From: Quillaja saponaria
Lineage: Eukaryota > Streptophyta > Magnoliopsida > Fabales > Quillajaceae
NCBI GenBank assembly: GCA_029379385.1
Contig: CM055605.1
Coordinates: forward strand, 14,419,001-14,483,000
DNA length: 64,000 nucleotides
Direction: 5' to 3'
In this document: positions 46,370 through 59,673 of the stretch, in pieces
Position numbering within the stretch: the first letter of the stretch is position 1
Layout of the letters: every line of letters starts with the position of its first letter
The notes under the pieces: generated by a model
The model's database searches: none
What the model saw: the letters and a program-made list of their open reading frames with translations, nothing else
Told to the model about the DNA's origin: nothing
Program-made: the position numbers and the translations under genes

Positions 46370-47909
46370 TATTCACTTTTGCCTCCCTTTTGACACTCCA
46401 TTGCTTTTGTACAGGTCATTTCCACTCTAAATCTTTTGGATATGATTTAGATTTAGGTACTGGACCTAATACAATAACCATGTTGGTGGATACAGCTAGA
46501 AATAAATTAGTATCGATTGACATCTTATGTTTTCCTTTGTCAGCTAATTTGAACCTTCCATCTTTCAAGGCTTTTTGCATAGCATTCCTAAAAATCAAAC
46601 AGTTTATGGTAGCATGATTGTATGAATTATGCCACTTACAATACTTTTTGTCCTTGATCTCTGTAGCTAATATGATCTTATGTCCATAGTCAACTTGATT
46701 TGCTTGTCCTTGAGTAGGTAGTCAAAAATCTAATCGACTTTGAAGATGTCAAATAAGTAATCTTCTTTATTCTCCACCTTAGAGACCTCCTTTCGCTTGT
46801 TCGATCTAAGAACTAGGCAAGAGTACATTGCACTACATTCTTGAGCAACCAAGTTCTCCTTCAACTACAGATGCATGTTTCCTATTGCCATAGTGGCTTA
46901 TTCTGCTTTTGGTAATTAGACATTGCACTTGCTTCTTAGCTTCCTGAATTTCTCCATATATTCAACTACTGGTTCACTCACCTGCTACTTGAGGTTCATT
47001 AGGTCGGCAACTGTTACATCTAGCTGTGACCCGTAAAAATGATCATAGAAGAACCTTAACATATTTGACTAATTCTGCACAGAAGTATGAGACAAAGAAG
47101 AATACCAAGTGAAGGCCTTACTAGTTAAAGATCTTAAACAACTAAAATTTAAAATATTCATTATGATTTGCCTCACCGCATTAGGCAGTGAATCCACCAA
47201 TATGCTCCATAGTAGACTTTCCGTCCTTACCTGAAAAAGCAGTAAAATCTAGAGTTTTAAAATCCCTCAGCAAAGGCATGACTCTATCCACCCATTCAGG
47301 ATATGGTTTCCTATAAACTGGCCTGTCGAGAGGCCTCAACTCTACACCGAAGTGTCTTCTCATCGCGTCAGTAACCATGTTTGGATCAATTAAGGGTGGC
47401 ACAGCAGACCTCACCTCAGCCATCACTGGTAGATACATGTTTGGTATTTGTGCTGCTACTAGTCCTGTATTTTTGGATAGTCCTTGATTTTGCATGTGAT
47501 TCGGTTGTTCAACATACACTGGCTGATTAGGAGTAATAGGTAAAGGTTAACCACATGGCTGCTCTACTCTGTAGCTACCTGGTGTTTTGTATTGAATTCC
47601 AAATCTAGCATTTGAATATTACGTCTGAGCGGCGGCCATTCCTAGCTGTGGAATTTGTCTAATTGGCCCTTGAATTTGCATGTAATTCAGCTGTTCAGTG
47701 TACACTGACTGATTAGGAGTAATCAATGAGAGTTGACCTATAGTTGCTCTACTTCATAACCTCCTAGTGTTTTATACTGAGTTCCTCCAAATCCAATAGT
47801 TGGATATGGCAGCTGGCTATAACTAAACCTATCTGTGGCATAGCACTAAAAATTGTTGGGTTAGAAACAGTTGGTATAGATGGCAATCCAAAAGTACCTG
47901 ACACAATTG
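46370..47909 (-). pseudogene. Tat-like element gag, main part
   Basis: Minus strand. A 112-residue frame (47181-47519) contains RPVYRKPYPEWVDRVMPLLR, DFKTLDFTAFSGKDGKSTME and HIGGFTA, the recognisable core of Tat-type gag (xPxFxxFSGxDxxSTxEHIxRF). Further on, near 46570-46660, CKWHNSYNHATINCLIFRNA is the Cys/His segment found between gag and protease in this lineage. Upstream, toward 47909, the frame is proline- and glutamine-rich and degraded. Gag formed the particle. The coding run stops at the solo LTR 47915-52039, and its N-terminus continues at 52045-52290. Confidence 0.8.
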
Positions 47910-47914
47910 GTGGT

Positions 47915-50900
47915 TGTCACACCCCTCATGGAGGCATGACTGGCCGGAGATTTGGATAATCAAACCTCTGTAACCCTAACTTTACCATAACTAAAGTTAT
48001 ATGACTCTTAACTAAACCAATACATAAAGACAAATTTTTATAAAACAGAAATGAAATGTAAACATTTGTTTACTAAAATAAATAATGATTTACTAAAAAA
48101 TTCTACATAGGTTCCCTGTAATATGGAGTATGCCTAAAAATACAAACAAGTAATTCTTAGTTACATTCAACTAGATATTAACAGAGACGTAACTAAGGAG
48201 CTCTGCTTCGATAAAATCATAAATAGTAACAAATTGACTTTTATACAAACAACTCATAATAACCTAACACCTTAATGGTGACTACAAATTTTCATCTTTT
48301 GGTTTCAAGTATAAGATTTTGGAAAAATACCTTGGTGTACTCTGTCAGCAAGTCACGAGCTCGGTGACACCATATATTGAACTCCAGTTACTAAAAAAAA
48401 TCTACAAGAGAGGGGTAAGTCATACGGACCCAGTGAGTGGAAGATCGTACCCAAAGGTTATTAGCATCACTCAACACAAGTATATAATATATATAGTTAG
48501 TTAATATCAACATATTATAAGTTTCAAAATTACTAAGGTTACACTTGCACAATTACTGAAATATAAGCTTAACAAACATAGTTTAAATAACACTCTGTAT
48601 AATTCAATCAAGGCAATTTAAAGCATACAAATCAAGCAAAGGGCCAATTGAGTAACTCAGCCCTACATACCACTCCCACCGAGCAGTTTTACTCCCGCAC
48701 ACCAAATAGAATCATAAATAGAGTCACTGAATCTCCTTCTCCAAATCCACCTAGTAGGGCTGATCACTCAAATATATTTTTAAAAACACTTATCATAATT
48801 AAAATATTAAATCAAAACATCCCAAGTGCACCAGGATTTTATTTTACAAGTAAAAATATTTCGAAAAGAAAATACTTCATTAGCCCTTATTAATCACAAA
48901 CAATTTCAAACATCAATATAATTCAAATAGTCATTAAAAACAAAATGATTGTCATTTATCCCTATTTAACAAACACACACACACACATATATATATATAC
49001 ATAACTACATTAAATAATTAAACACGTTAATCCAACAACCAAAGGGTAGATATTAACCACTCATCAGTTTACAAATCTTGTTCGTCACTTCCTTTTGCGC
49101 TCACGTATGTCTTTTTTTAAACAATACTTTCTGAAGCTGCAATTACATTTTTCACGTATTATTCAGTTTATAAATTTTGAAATTAGAATCCTCTAGTCAC
49201 TAAAATTTATATATATATATATATATACATTTATATACCTACATCGAGAAGTCAATATAAATATATAAATTCTCATTTTTGTCAAATTTCAAACAATGAA
49301 TTCAAATTAAACTCATTACTTATAGTTAATTAAAAATTTAAGCTATGCATTCTTATCATTTAACACAATTAAATTTCTAACTGTTCTTTTCCAATTCATA
49401 AATTCAACGTTTGGTATAGATAAGTTTGTATATGAAAGTTTTCTATTAAGCCATTGCATGCCAAGTAGTATGAATTATACTTTATATGGTAAGATTGATA
49501 ATAAAGAGATATTTTAGATGTCTTGACAATGCAAGTAGTAGAAGAAAAAAAATTAGAAAAGATAGAAAATAGTAATGAGTTAGAAATGTTGAAATTATCC
49601 AAACTTAGGGTTTGGACCAATGTTTACTCTAACAGTCATATCTCTCTCTAGGAAATTCCAAATCCAATTTCATAAAATTTATTAAATGTTAGACACATGT
49701 AATTCTATAATGGTATATCATTGTAATTTTTAGATTTATATATCAATACAGTTTATTCTTTGAAGTTGCATCAAATTCTGCAAAACACAGGATTTTGACA
49801 ACTCTAACCTTACCTTAGTTAATTGAACATAACTTTCTCCAAGAAAAAGGAAATCCAATCATTTGTTTGATTTATTAATAGACAAGTATATCTTTCTAGA
49901 TAGGTATCATATGTATTATTTGGAAGTGTATATTAGTACAGTTAATTATTTAAAGTTTACTCATTTTAGACATTTCACAACCCTTTTGGATATATGCTTA
50001 TTTTCACTTACATACTTAACCAAATTTAATAAAACCAAGTTGAAACATTAACTTTAGGAATTTAACTGGCTTTCTTACTTAGAAATTTTTCCTAAAATCA
50101 TCCTTGAACTCACTCAATTCTTCACACAAACAAAAATAGGGCACTCATAAAATTTCTAGATGCTAACCTATAATTCAATGCTTATAGAATTCTCATACTT
50201 GTGAATTAAATTATGAAACTTTCCATTCTAGTATGTCAAGATGTTAAGAACATTTCATCTTCATTCTATTTCTAATTCATTTTTTAAGACCCTTTAATAT
50301 TAATTACTTCAAAACAGATACAGTCAGGACCCGAAAATCACAACATGAATTCCAATGCCTCCAAAATGCACACAACATGTAATTAAGACCTACACCACTC
50401 CATATTTATCCTTTAATATGTTAGGAATAACTTTTTTTCAAAGGTCCTGAGCTAACTCCAACCACAACGACCAACGAATATTCTTGGACTGACTGAAGCT
50501 CGTTAAATATTCTGCAAGGACCTAGCCTTAATCCAAAAACTTTACCAACAAATATACTCGGAACTAGTTTATGAAATTTTGTAGACATCATCTAAAAACT
50601 CTAACCTACATTTTCTCTTTAGAACTTTTAATTTAATTCAATCCTAAAGACACCAAAATACAAGATTTCTCTAACTTACAAAGTCTGCCCCTGCATCCCT
50701 TTTACTTACCACTCAACCCACATTTCCTTCACTCTACCTACACTAATCACCCTTTGTTCACACTCAGAACTCATTTTCATTAACCCCTTAATTTCTCCTC
50801 CTAATTTCTTTATATCCAATTCATATAATTACTATTTAGGTTTTCTTGTTTTTCTTAACCTTTATTCATAATCAATCAATTTAAATCCATCTAATTCCTA

Positions 50901-52039
50901 ACTTACTTATCAATTAATTCAAATTCCATGCATAAACTACAAGAAAACTAACAACATTCCTAAGAACAAGACTTGACTTCCCTAACTAAAACCATGTTTA
51001 GGATTTTGTGTTAAGCTTTCATACCCTTGTCCCTTTGTCTCAACGAGCAGCTAATTACAAATGCACAAGCTACACAGCAAAGTGTTGTACCATCCAACTC
51101 CAACTAGGACAAGCTAGGAGGCAGCTAACGATGGAGTAAAAAGAAGGAAGGAAGCCTGACTTGACTGGAAGCTACACCATGTTTAGAGAATGATGTAGGG
51201 AAAAGAAGCTGCTCCTACCACTTGCACACCACAAAGCTGCCATTACAGGGCTTTACCTTGGCTTGACTAAACAAAAGAGGGAAACAACAAGGTGGAGGCA
51301 GAATTAAAGGTCTACAAGCTAAGATAATGAACTAGGTAGATGGATTGGCTGCTAAACATGAAGAACACACATATGACAACTCAAAGTAAAAGCTAAAACA
51401 TAACAAATGGAGGACGGCAGCAAGGAGATTGATGCTTGTTGCAAACCAGCCCAAAACATCTTCAAAGTTTACAACTTCCAAGCATCAAACACCTATAACA
51501 AAAGGGAGGAAGAAGGTTTTTCAGCTGGTTGAGCATGGTTGCAAAGGGAAAGGGATACATGCCCAGTAAACAGGGGACAAAAATTCTCCAACTAAGACAT
51601 GGGTAGAGGCAGTTTTGAGAGGAAAATGTGTAGTAAGTCTGTGGAGAAGGAAACAAACCAAGAAAAAGAGAAAAAATGGAAATAGGAAAGAAACAAAATA
51701 GCAAAAGTAAGTCAAAGTATAACAAGGTTATGGTAGAGATTTTGTTATTACTTATATATATATATATTAAGTATATACTAATCTACTATGTTTATGAATT
51801 TGTTTCACTTATCAATAAAATTAAATCAAAATCCAAGTTATAATTTTAATAATACACACTTATATAATTTATTTACTTCAAATACTAAAAAAAAAAAAAA
51901 TTCATAAATTACGCCGAATTGATCAAATCTATATTTTAATATCGAATTATAACATATTTAACTATACTGTTACTTATTTAATAACGAAAAATTTACACAT
52001 TGTGGCTAAAACACAACTTTACTATAACGGGTTATCACA
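47915..52039 (-). mobile_element. solo long LTR copy K (sense -) inside Tat gag
   Basis: Starts TGTCACACCCCTCATGG and ends ACGGGTTATCACA, 4125 bp, with perfect GTGGT duplications at 47910-47914 and 52040-52044. Hairpin GGAGC-TCT-GCTTC at 48197-48209 (still pairable through G-U). Between about 49200 and 49960 it carries a segment absent from copy J but shared with the E2 LTR and with copy L. It forms an inverted pair with copy L (54055-57852), separated by 2.0 kb. The ORFs at 51462-51725 are low-complexity LTR text. Confidence 0.93.
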
Positions 52040-52044
52040 GTGGT

Positions 52045-52290
52045 CTTCTGGCAATCTAGATTTGCCCGTATTGTGGACTCGGCTGTGCCACTTAACTGAT
52101 GGGTTAAGTAACCACTTACCCCCAAGCGTAACCAAGTATGGGACTATCTATGGCTGCTGAACTGGTTGTAGAATACTCTTTTGGCTCTTGGGAAAACCTT
52201 TGATTTTGCTCTTGGACATTGTGCACCTCATTATGGACCATCGGCTTCATTATCTTGGCTAACTGTTTTGACATCTAGTACATCAAATCT
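52045..52290 (-). pseudogene. Tat-like element gag N-terminus
   Basis: Read on the minus strand from about 52282, MSKQLAKIMKPMVHNEVHNV and QEQNQRFSQEPKEYSTTSSA, followed by degraded text to the GTGGT duplication. It resumes as gag at 47909 after the solo LTR. The Met at about 52282 is the likely original start. Inactive. Confidence 0.65.
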
Positions 52291-52824
52291 GATGTGCACG
52301 AGTAAAATAGATTACTGGAAATTATATAAGGATAGTTGATTACGAATTTTAAGTGATTAAAGAAAAGAAAAAAGAACACAATACTAAATAAGAAATAAGA
52401 AATAAGAAAATGTTGCCACTAAACAAGAACTTGATTAGATAAGAAATAATAAAATTGCAATAAGCAATTGTAATAATATTTCAACAAAAACCTTTCTAGC
52501 ATGACTGCATACAATGAGTTTTATAAGCCTTTTATTCTCCAAGAATAGGTAAACCAAAACTAAATTAAATAATTTGACTATAAAACATATTCCAACTCAT
52601 AAGTATTAATGAAAAGCACAAAACAAAACAAAAGATACTATGAAATAGGAGAGTTCTTAAAATTCGTCCTAATTTATATTATGGAACAGACTTCACTAAA
52701 ATAGCCATAACATCCTCTAGAAACCTCTAAATGGCACACCGTTTGATGTGTTAGAAACTAGACTCATAAATATTTCTAAGGATAAGTCATTCATCATATA
52801 ATTCCTTGGTATGAATTCCCATAA
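52291..52824 (-). mobile_element. probable LTR/3' region of the integrase relic
   Basis: Downstream (minus sense) of the pol end at 52825. It has typical LTR-type text: on the minus strand AGTCTAGTTTCTAACACATC, then GGAGAATAAAAGGCTTATAA, which looks like a TATA box and start region, then repeated TTCTTATTTCTTATTTCTTA. I cannot fix TG...CA ends; the right boundary with the Tat gag N-terminus near 52290 is abrupt. Confidence 0.45.
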
Positions 52825-53718
52825 CTAATTCTCATCCATGTCCATACAAGAGAAAAGGTTGATCAAATTGGGCTTGGGTTCATGCTCATCCATATTGGGC
52901 TTCAAGTCTTCAAATTTGGTTGAACTCCCCCTAATGGCCATGGCAACCTGTTTTTGAATTTTTTTGGATCTTGCACTAGTAAGAGATCCCAAATAAGGCT
53001 CTTCTTGATTTTGGATAGCCTCATCAATACTATGCTGCACATCATTTTTCCCGAGTTAGTGAGAATTTGCCCTCAAATCCTGCTCCTTGCTATCTTCCTT
53101 ATAAGGAGATAAGTCCCTAACATTAAAAGTTAAGGAAACAGAATATTCACCAGGTAGTTCAATTTTGTAGCCATTGTCATTCACCTTCTCAAACACTTTG
53201 AATGGACCTTCTGCTCTTAGCATGAGCTTGGACTTTCTTTTCCTTGAAAATCTTTCTTTTTGAAAATGAATCCATACTAGATCACCTGGAGTAAAATGGA
53301 TTTGTTTTCTTCCCTTATCTGTTCCTTTTTCATGCACTACATTTTTTTTTCTCAATTTGCTATTGAACATATGCATGCAAAAACTTGATCATCTCAACCT
53401 TTTTCTTTCCATCTAAACATACCCTTTTAGTTGTTAGAATTCGAACCAAATGAAGTGGAGAAAGAGGATTAAAACCATAGAGATTAAAACCATAGACTAT
53501 CTCAAATGGAGAGTGTTTGGTAGTACTATACACACTACAATTATATGTAAACTCAACAAAGGCTAAACATTCATCACAATTCTTCATATTTTTATACACA
53601 ATAGTTCTAAACAAGGAAGATAGTGTGTGCTTTACCACTTTAGTTTGCCCATCCTTTTGAGGATGACAAGCTGTGATGAAAAGTATTCTTGTTCCAAGCT
53701 TCTTCCATAATGTCTTGG
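52825..53718 (-). pseudogene. Ty3/gypsy integrase C-terminal half, relic
   Basis: Minus strand from 53718: TLWKKLGTRILFITACHPQK and DGQTKVVKHTLSSLFRTIV (integrase core with HPQxDGQTE-like motif), CDECLAFVEFTYNCSVYSTT, KHSPFEIVYGFN, then KQIHFTPGDLVWIHFQKERF, KLMLRAEGPFKVFEKVNDNG, YKIELPGEYSVSLTFNVRDL and a tail with SLTSARSKKIQKQ. The order is that of a plant Ty3/gypsy pol end; the lineage differs from both the Tat element and the 63421-64000 copy. The core Glu helix is present in part; the DD half is missing upstream, replaced by unrelated DNA at 53719. Frameshift or stop between the 53360-53638 and 53056-53376 frames and again at 53041-53055. Confidence 0.85.
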
Positions 53719-54054
53719 TTTCTTGTCATACTTAGAGGATTCATTTAATTAAGTAACATATTGGATTATACTAGGTGAAGAGAAGATATAAAAGTCATAT
53801 AGTGTCTATGTATGTATATATATGTATGTATATACTATTTTGTTATTGGTAATGTTAGAAACTTTAATAATACCTAATTTGTTTAACATGTTCATATAAA
53901 GTTATATATATATATATATATTTATATACTCTTTTACATGACGTATTCCACTTCACCATAAGGACCTATGTCCCATTCCTAGGCTTAAGTTATAAAAATT
54001 CCTCTTTGTTAAACTTATATACCGAGATTACCTCTCACATTAACAAGATTAAGT
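53719..54054 (-). other. AT-rich flank of copy L, possible end of older LTR E4
   Basis: Short AT-rich stretch with TATATG repeats, no coding sequence. Its last part (CCTCTCACATTAACAAGAT) resembles text right of copy L (ATATTAACATAGAGG, CATTAACATAGGTG near 57858-57910), so the two flanks may be one locus cut by copy L. Confidence 0.4.
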
Positions 54055-57000
54055 TGTTATAACCCTCATAACTCAATAGCGTAAAATCAAGTTTTAGATG
54101 CAAGGTGTAAATTTAAGTTATAAATAAATTAATTAATTAAATAACAATTATTTTTTGACTTGACTTTCTACTTTTTCTTTCTTTCTGGACCATTTTGTCC
54201 TAGCTCTAGATTACTCTAATTATTTTTTTTACGTGGCCGATACTTTAGAAGCATTCTCCACTGCCTTTAAGCTATGACTTCCCCTGTTTCGACCAAGTCT
54301 AGAAAATTTTGATTTCCTTTGAAGTTCAACCAATTGAATCACCCTCTTTTCTTTTTGTTTGAGTGTGACTTTTGTTGATTCAGCTCTTTCATTCTTATCA
54401 AGTGGCCATGGGGTAGTGAAGCAGCAAGTTTGACGTGCTTTATTTTTATTTCTTGGGGTTTTGTCATGGGATCTCGGATGGCCAAATAATTCACTTTCCT
54501 TCTTTCTTTGCTTCTTGCTTTGGAGCTGCTTGGGAGGCTTTGGGCTGCTCCATACAAGTTTTCTTTTGTACCAATTTCAGTCTCCTTTGGTACTTCATAG
54601 TTTTGGCTTCTTATTGTTTTATTTTGTTTAGTTAAACACATGTTACAGCTGCTTTCTTGTTCTTGTTAACCATTCCTTTTGTCTTCAATCCCAAGCCCTT
54701 TGATGGCAGTGATAAGTTCCTTTCAGTAAGCAAAATAGCCTTCCATGTTCCAGCTGTGGGTGGTGTTTCCTCCTTTCTAAAACCGTGACGTAGCAGTTGG
54801 GTTCCTCTTTTCTTTTCTTTTTTTCTTTTTTTTTATGTTGCTAACTTAATCTTGTTAACCTCTTCCCTTGTAGTGTAGCCAACAACTCCTTTCCTCTGCA
54901 CCTTTCTTTAATAATGGAGTGTTTCTAGCTCGATGTTGGCAACCATCCTAGTAGGTAGTAGCAGCTTCAATCGTTGGCAGCAAGAACTTCACCAATGGCA
55001 GCTACAACTCCTTCAATAGCAGCATTATGTTTCTAGGACATAAGTGAGTTGGTAACTCCCTTGTCCTTATGTAATATGATTCTTTTCCTTCTGATTTGAT
55101 GATAATTAATGGTAGGGTTTTTGTAGACACAATCAAGAGTGTAATACTAGAAACTTGAAAGTAATTAACATGAATTTATAATGAATTGGTGATGAGATGT
55201 TCTGATTTAAACCTTTGGTTACTTGGATTAGCTAAATTAGATTTAAGATTGATGTTTGGAATATGAGTAATGTAAAATCGATGTGGTATGTGATTAAATT
55301 AGGAAAGGTAAAAAGGTGTGTGTATATATATATATATATATATAGAAGTAATTTATGCACCCAAGATATGAAATGCCTAAATTTTGAGTAAAATTTAGTA
55401 AACTAAATTCTTGGTAGTTAGTTGTTATTGGAGTTTGAATAAAATTTTATAAGCAAAAGCAAAGAATGGTTGATTAATATGGTGAGTTAAGGTTTTGATG
55501 AAAGTGGGTAGTGAGTGTGAACAAAGGAGTGCTAGTTATGGGTGAAATGTTAGAAAATGACAGTTAATTGGTTTTTGAAGGGGCAGGGCCAGATTTTGTG
55601 GGTCAAAGAAATTGTAGCTTAGGATCTTGAGTTATTGTCTGAAAAATTTCATAACTTGGTTCCAAGTATATTGTTACTTAGAGCTGTTAGATTGTGGTTA
55701 GGTTCATGTAGGATTTTTAGTGAACTCCGATTAATCTAGAGAACTTTGTCGAAGGTTGTGGTTGGAATTAGCTTAGGACCTCTAAACGAAAGTTGTTCCC
55801 AACATCTTGAAACACTATACTGGAGAGTTTAGTATTTAACTCCCAAGTATGAGAATTTTATAAATATCTGAATCAAAGGTTGGCAACCAAAAATTTTACA
55901 AGTGCTCTGTTTTTGTTTATGTGAAGAATCGGTGGAGTTTAAGGCTGATTTTATGAAAAGTTTCTAAATAAGAAAGATAAATAAATTCTTGAAGATAAAT
56001 TTTCAATTTGGTTTTATTAAATTTAATTAAGCATGCAAGTGAAAATAAACATATATCCAAGGAGATTGTGAAATGCCTAAAAGGAGTAAACTTTAAATAA
56101 TTAACTGTACTAATATACACATCGAAATAATATACATGAGACTTAACCATAAAGATATATTTGTCTATTAATAGATCCAAAAAACGGAATTGGTTTTCCT
56201 TTTTTTTAGAGAAAGTTATGTTCAAATAACTAAGGTAAGGTCAGAGTTGTCAAAATCCTGCATTTTGCAGAATTTGATGCAAATTCAAAGAATAAATTGT
56301 ATTGATATATAAATCTAAAACTTTCAAATAATATACCATTATAAAGATACATGTATCTATTATTTAATAAATTTTACGAAATTAGATTTGGAATTTTTGA
56401 TAAGAAGATATGAAATACTGATCCAAACCCCAACTTTAGACAGTTTCAACATCTCTAACTTACTAGTGTTTTCTATCTTTTCTAATTGTTTGCTTCTAAC
56501 TTATGCATTGTCAAGACATCTAAAATGTCTTTTTCATTATCAATCTTACCATATAAAGTACAATTTATACTACTTGACATGTAATGGCTTAATAGAAAAC
56601 TTTCATGAAAAAACCTATATAAGTTGATATATAAGCTTAATAATTAAAAGTTTATAACAATAACATTTATGAACTAAGTATTATTTGGAACTATGAATTT
56701 CAATTCCAGACCCTTATGTGGGCCTAATGACACACGTGAGCATAAGAGAAAGTGACGAACAAGATTTGTAAACCAGTGAGTGGTTAATTGTTACCTTTTG
56801 GTGGCTAGATTATTATGTGTAATCGTATGTGTATTTGAATAAATTTGTTATATGGAAAACAATAAGTAAGTGCAGAGTTTCAATGAGTTATTTGAATTAT
56901 GCTTGTTTAAAATTATTTATGGTTGATAAGGGCCAACGAAGTGAAATATTTTCTGAAATGATTTTATTTCTGAAACTGAAATCCAGGTGCACCTACGATA

Positions 57001-57852
57001 TTTTAATTTTATATTCTGGTATAAGATTTTTGATAAGTGTTTTTTAAAGAATTAAGTGCTCAGCTCTGGTAGGTGGATTCGAAGAAGGGTTTCCGTGATT
57101 CTATTTGGTGTGCGGGTGCAAAACTGCCCGTTGAGAGATTGTGTGCGGGGCTAAGTTACTCAGTTGGCCCTTTGCTTGCTTTGTATGCTTTGATTGACTT
57201 GATTGTTTTAATTGAACTGTGTTTGCTAAGTATTATGTTTCCGTAATGGTGTAAGTGTAACCTTAATGATTTTGTGAGTTATAATATACATGATATTGAT
57301 TGACTATATATATTATATTACTTATGTTAAGTGATGTTGGTACCCATTGGGTACTATTTTCCACTCAAGGAGTCCGTAGGACTTATTTTCGTTGTTGATA
57401 TTTTTTTTAGCAACAGGATCTCAAGTGATGTCAACCACTAATAATGGGCTTCTTCAGAATCTTAATTTGAAGTCAAAGGTTGAAGGTTTGCAATCATACT
57501 AGAACTGTGGGGTATCTGGTCTTATGTTGTATAATTGTTTAGTTATTTGTTATTGTGATGAGAAACTGAGTGGAGCTCCTTATTATCTTGTGGTTGTTAT
57601 TGTATAAGAACAGGAATTTGTTGTTTATATTATGTGGGCATGTCCCACTTTATGGGAAACCTCTGCCATAATTTTCAGTAAAGTATTATTTGTTTCAGTA
57701 AATAAACTTTTACATTTAATGTTTGTTTTATAAAATTTATTTTTATGTATTAGTTTAGTCAATAATATGTGTTCAGTTGTGGCAAAGTCAGGGTTACAGA
57801 GGTTTGGTTATCCAATCTTCCGGCTAGTCATGTCTCCATGAAGGGTGTGACA
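54055..57852 (+). mobile_element. long LTR copy L (sense +), probable solo LTR
   Basis: Starts TGTTATAACCCTCATAAC and ends GAAGGGTGTGACA, 3798 bp. Flanking pentamers TAAGT and GGAGT agree at only three positions, so the duplication is decayed or the copy is not a simple solo LTR. Hairpin TGAGT-GGA-GCTCC at 57567-57579. It carries the same E2-like segment as copy K (here inverted, about 56090-56640: TTTTGCAGAATTTGATGC, TCAAGACATCTAAAATG), which makes K and L sister copies. A (TA)n run lies near 55325. Confidence 0.85.
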
Positions 57853-59673
57853 GGAGTATATTAACATAGAGGTTCGGCTTCTTCACTTTCTAACTTGTCA
57901 TTAACATAGGTGCTTAACCCTAGAAGGTACCCTTTACATTAACATATAGGCAACCTTTTCGAAAGAATCATTAGGCTTGTACATTTAGAACCCACGGCCA
58001 TATCTAAACATAAAGAAACATTAAGGAACATTTTCAATTTCAATTTTATACCTATTACATCAAATGTTCCTAGTTGTTTACCAAAATAGCATTAAGGACA
58101 TCTAATCCTAATTACTCCACCATGGGCAACAGGTATACTGTGGCCAAAGGATAAGCTTCATCATAGTAACCCTCCCATACTTGTCAATACTCCTCCACAT
58201 ACACCACACCTTCATGAAGGGTGGCATAAAACACATAGTGACGTTAGAAACACAACATAATCATGGTGTCCAAGTTAAATATGAGAAACTATTAATCTGC
58301 ATATCAAGAGTTTTAAAAACCATGAGACAAAAATCTTAACATCAACCATGCATTAAATTTTAACAAAGGGAGTGCTTGATGTGTAACTATAAAATAAGGG
58401 AAATGAAATCGATTCTTTGACATGCATGTACTATATGTAAAGAAGTTCTTGATTCCACATGTAAACTAAGGTTGCTAGACAAAATTCAAGGTCCTTTCAT
58501 ATACTTTCATTCAACCTCAAATATACATGAATCCACACTAGGGTTTGAACACTTCTTTGGTGTTTGGACTTATTGGGCCAACACATGGTGAAGAACAAAT
58601 TTACTAGTACAAAATATGCAATTCATGACAAAAGTTTTTAACCGAGCCACTTTTTACTTGTTCATCATCAATATTCAAATGTTCATTTCTTGAGGTAGAG
58701 TTTTTTCAAGAGTAGAAAAGAAAGCATTTTCATAAAAATAGGAATTTAGTAGGAAATGCATGGAAACATACCTTAATTAACCGGTGCTACCCTTGAATCT
58801 TCCTAAGCCGAAGTCTATCACCTTCCTTTCAATTTTTCTTTGAAATTCCTGGCTAGAATTACTCTCGGTCCTTTCCTCTTTCAAGATTTTTGTTTGAATC
58901 CCCTCTTTCCTTAAATCTACTCATAGTTTACTTTCAATCCAACCAATAGAATCCTTAGTAAATTCTAGGAAGCACTATGGGGGTGGATTTGGATTTGGAG
59001 TTTTGGAAGTCCTCCATGCAAGCTTCTCTTCTTTCTCTCACTACACTCTTTCTCTCTCGGTTTCTAGCTGCAGAAAATGGAAGTGAAGAAGGTGAAATGA
59101 TGATGGTGTGAATTAACGAGAAAGAAGAAACTGAAATCCCCAAAATGCCCCTACCGATCCAATAAAAAAATATCTTTATCTAATTCTCCACTTACCAATA
59201 TTTTTATGCCTATTTAGTCAACTTATCATTACCTATTATCTATGTACATGTATCCTCTTTGTTTTACAAGGTTAAGTGTTATTGTATAATTATACCTACC
59301 TAATCCATAAAGCCATAATTACCTATACATATAGTTCCTATTTTCTTACTCAATCAAAATTTAAATTTTCCCTCCACTTCCTTTTACCAAGATATTTCTA
59401 AGTTACATAATATATTTTTTAACACAAATGTACATTAATTTTTTTTTTCTAACTTAAACATATAGGTTCCAAAATATCAAGTATATGCATATATATATAT
59501 ATATATATATTTATCATGCTACTCTTACTTATAAAATATATCAATTAAATATTACCATTAAAATTTATTTAGGTGTAAGTGAACTTGTTAATTAGGTCTA
59601 TAAGCAAGTAATTAATTAATGACACAAATACATATTATGTAGGTAAAGTAAGTACTATTTAAGGGATGTTACA
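57853..59673 (-). mobile_element. probable LTR of another family (E4, sense -)
   Basis: On the minus strand the sequence from 59673 begins TGTAACATCCCTTAAATAG, the usual start of a plant chromovirus LTR, and further in (59140-58950) shows a promoter-leader-like region: purine-rich GAAACCGAGAGAGAAAGAG and then AAGCTTGCATGGAGG, comparable to the leader of the E3 LTR. The 62-residue minus frame here is part of that leader. The far end is not found; it may lie at about 53720, beyond copy L. No duplication identified. Confidence 0.45.
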
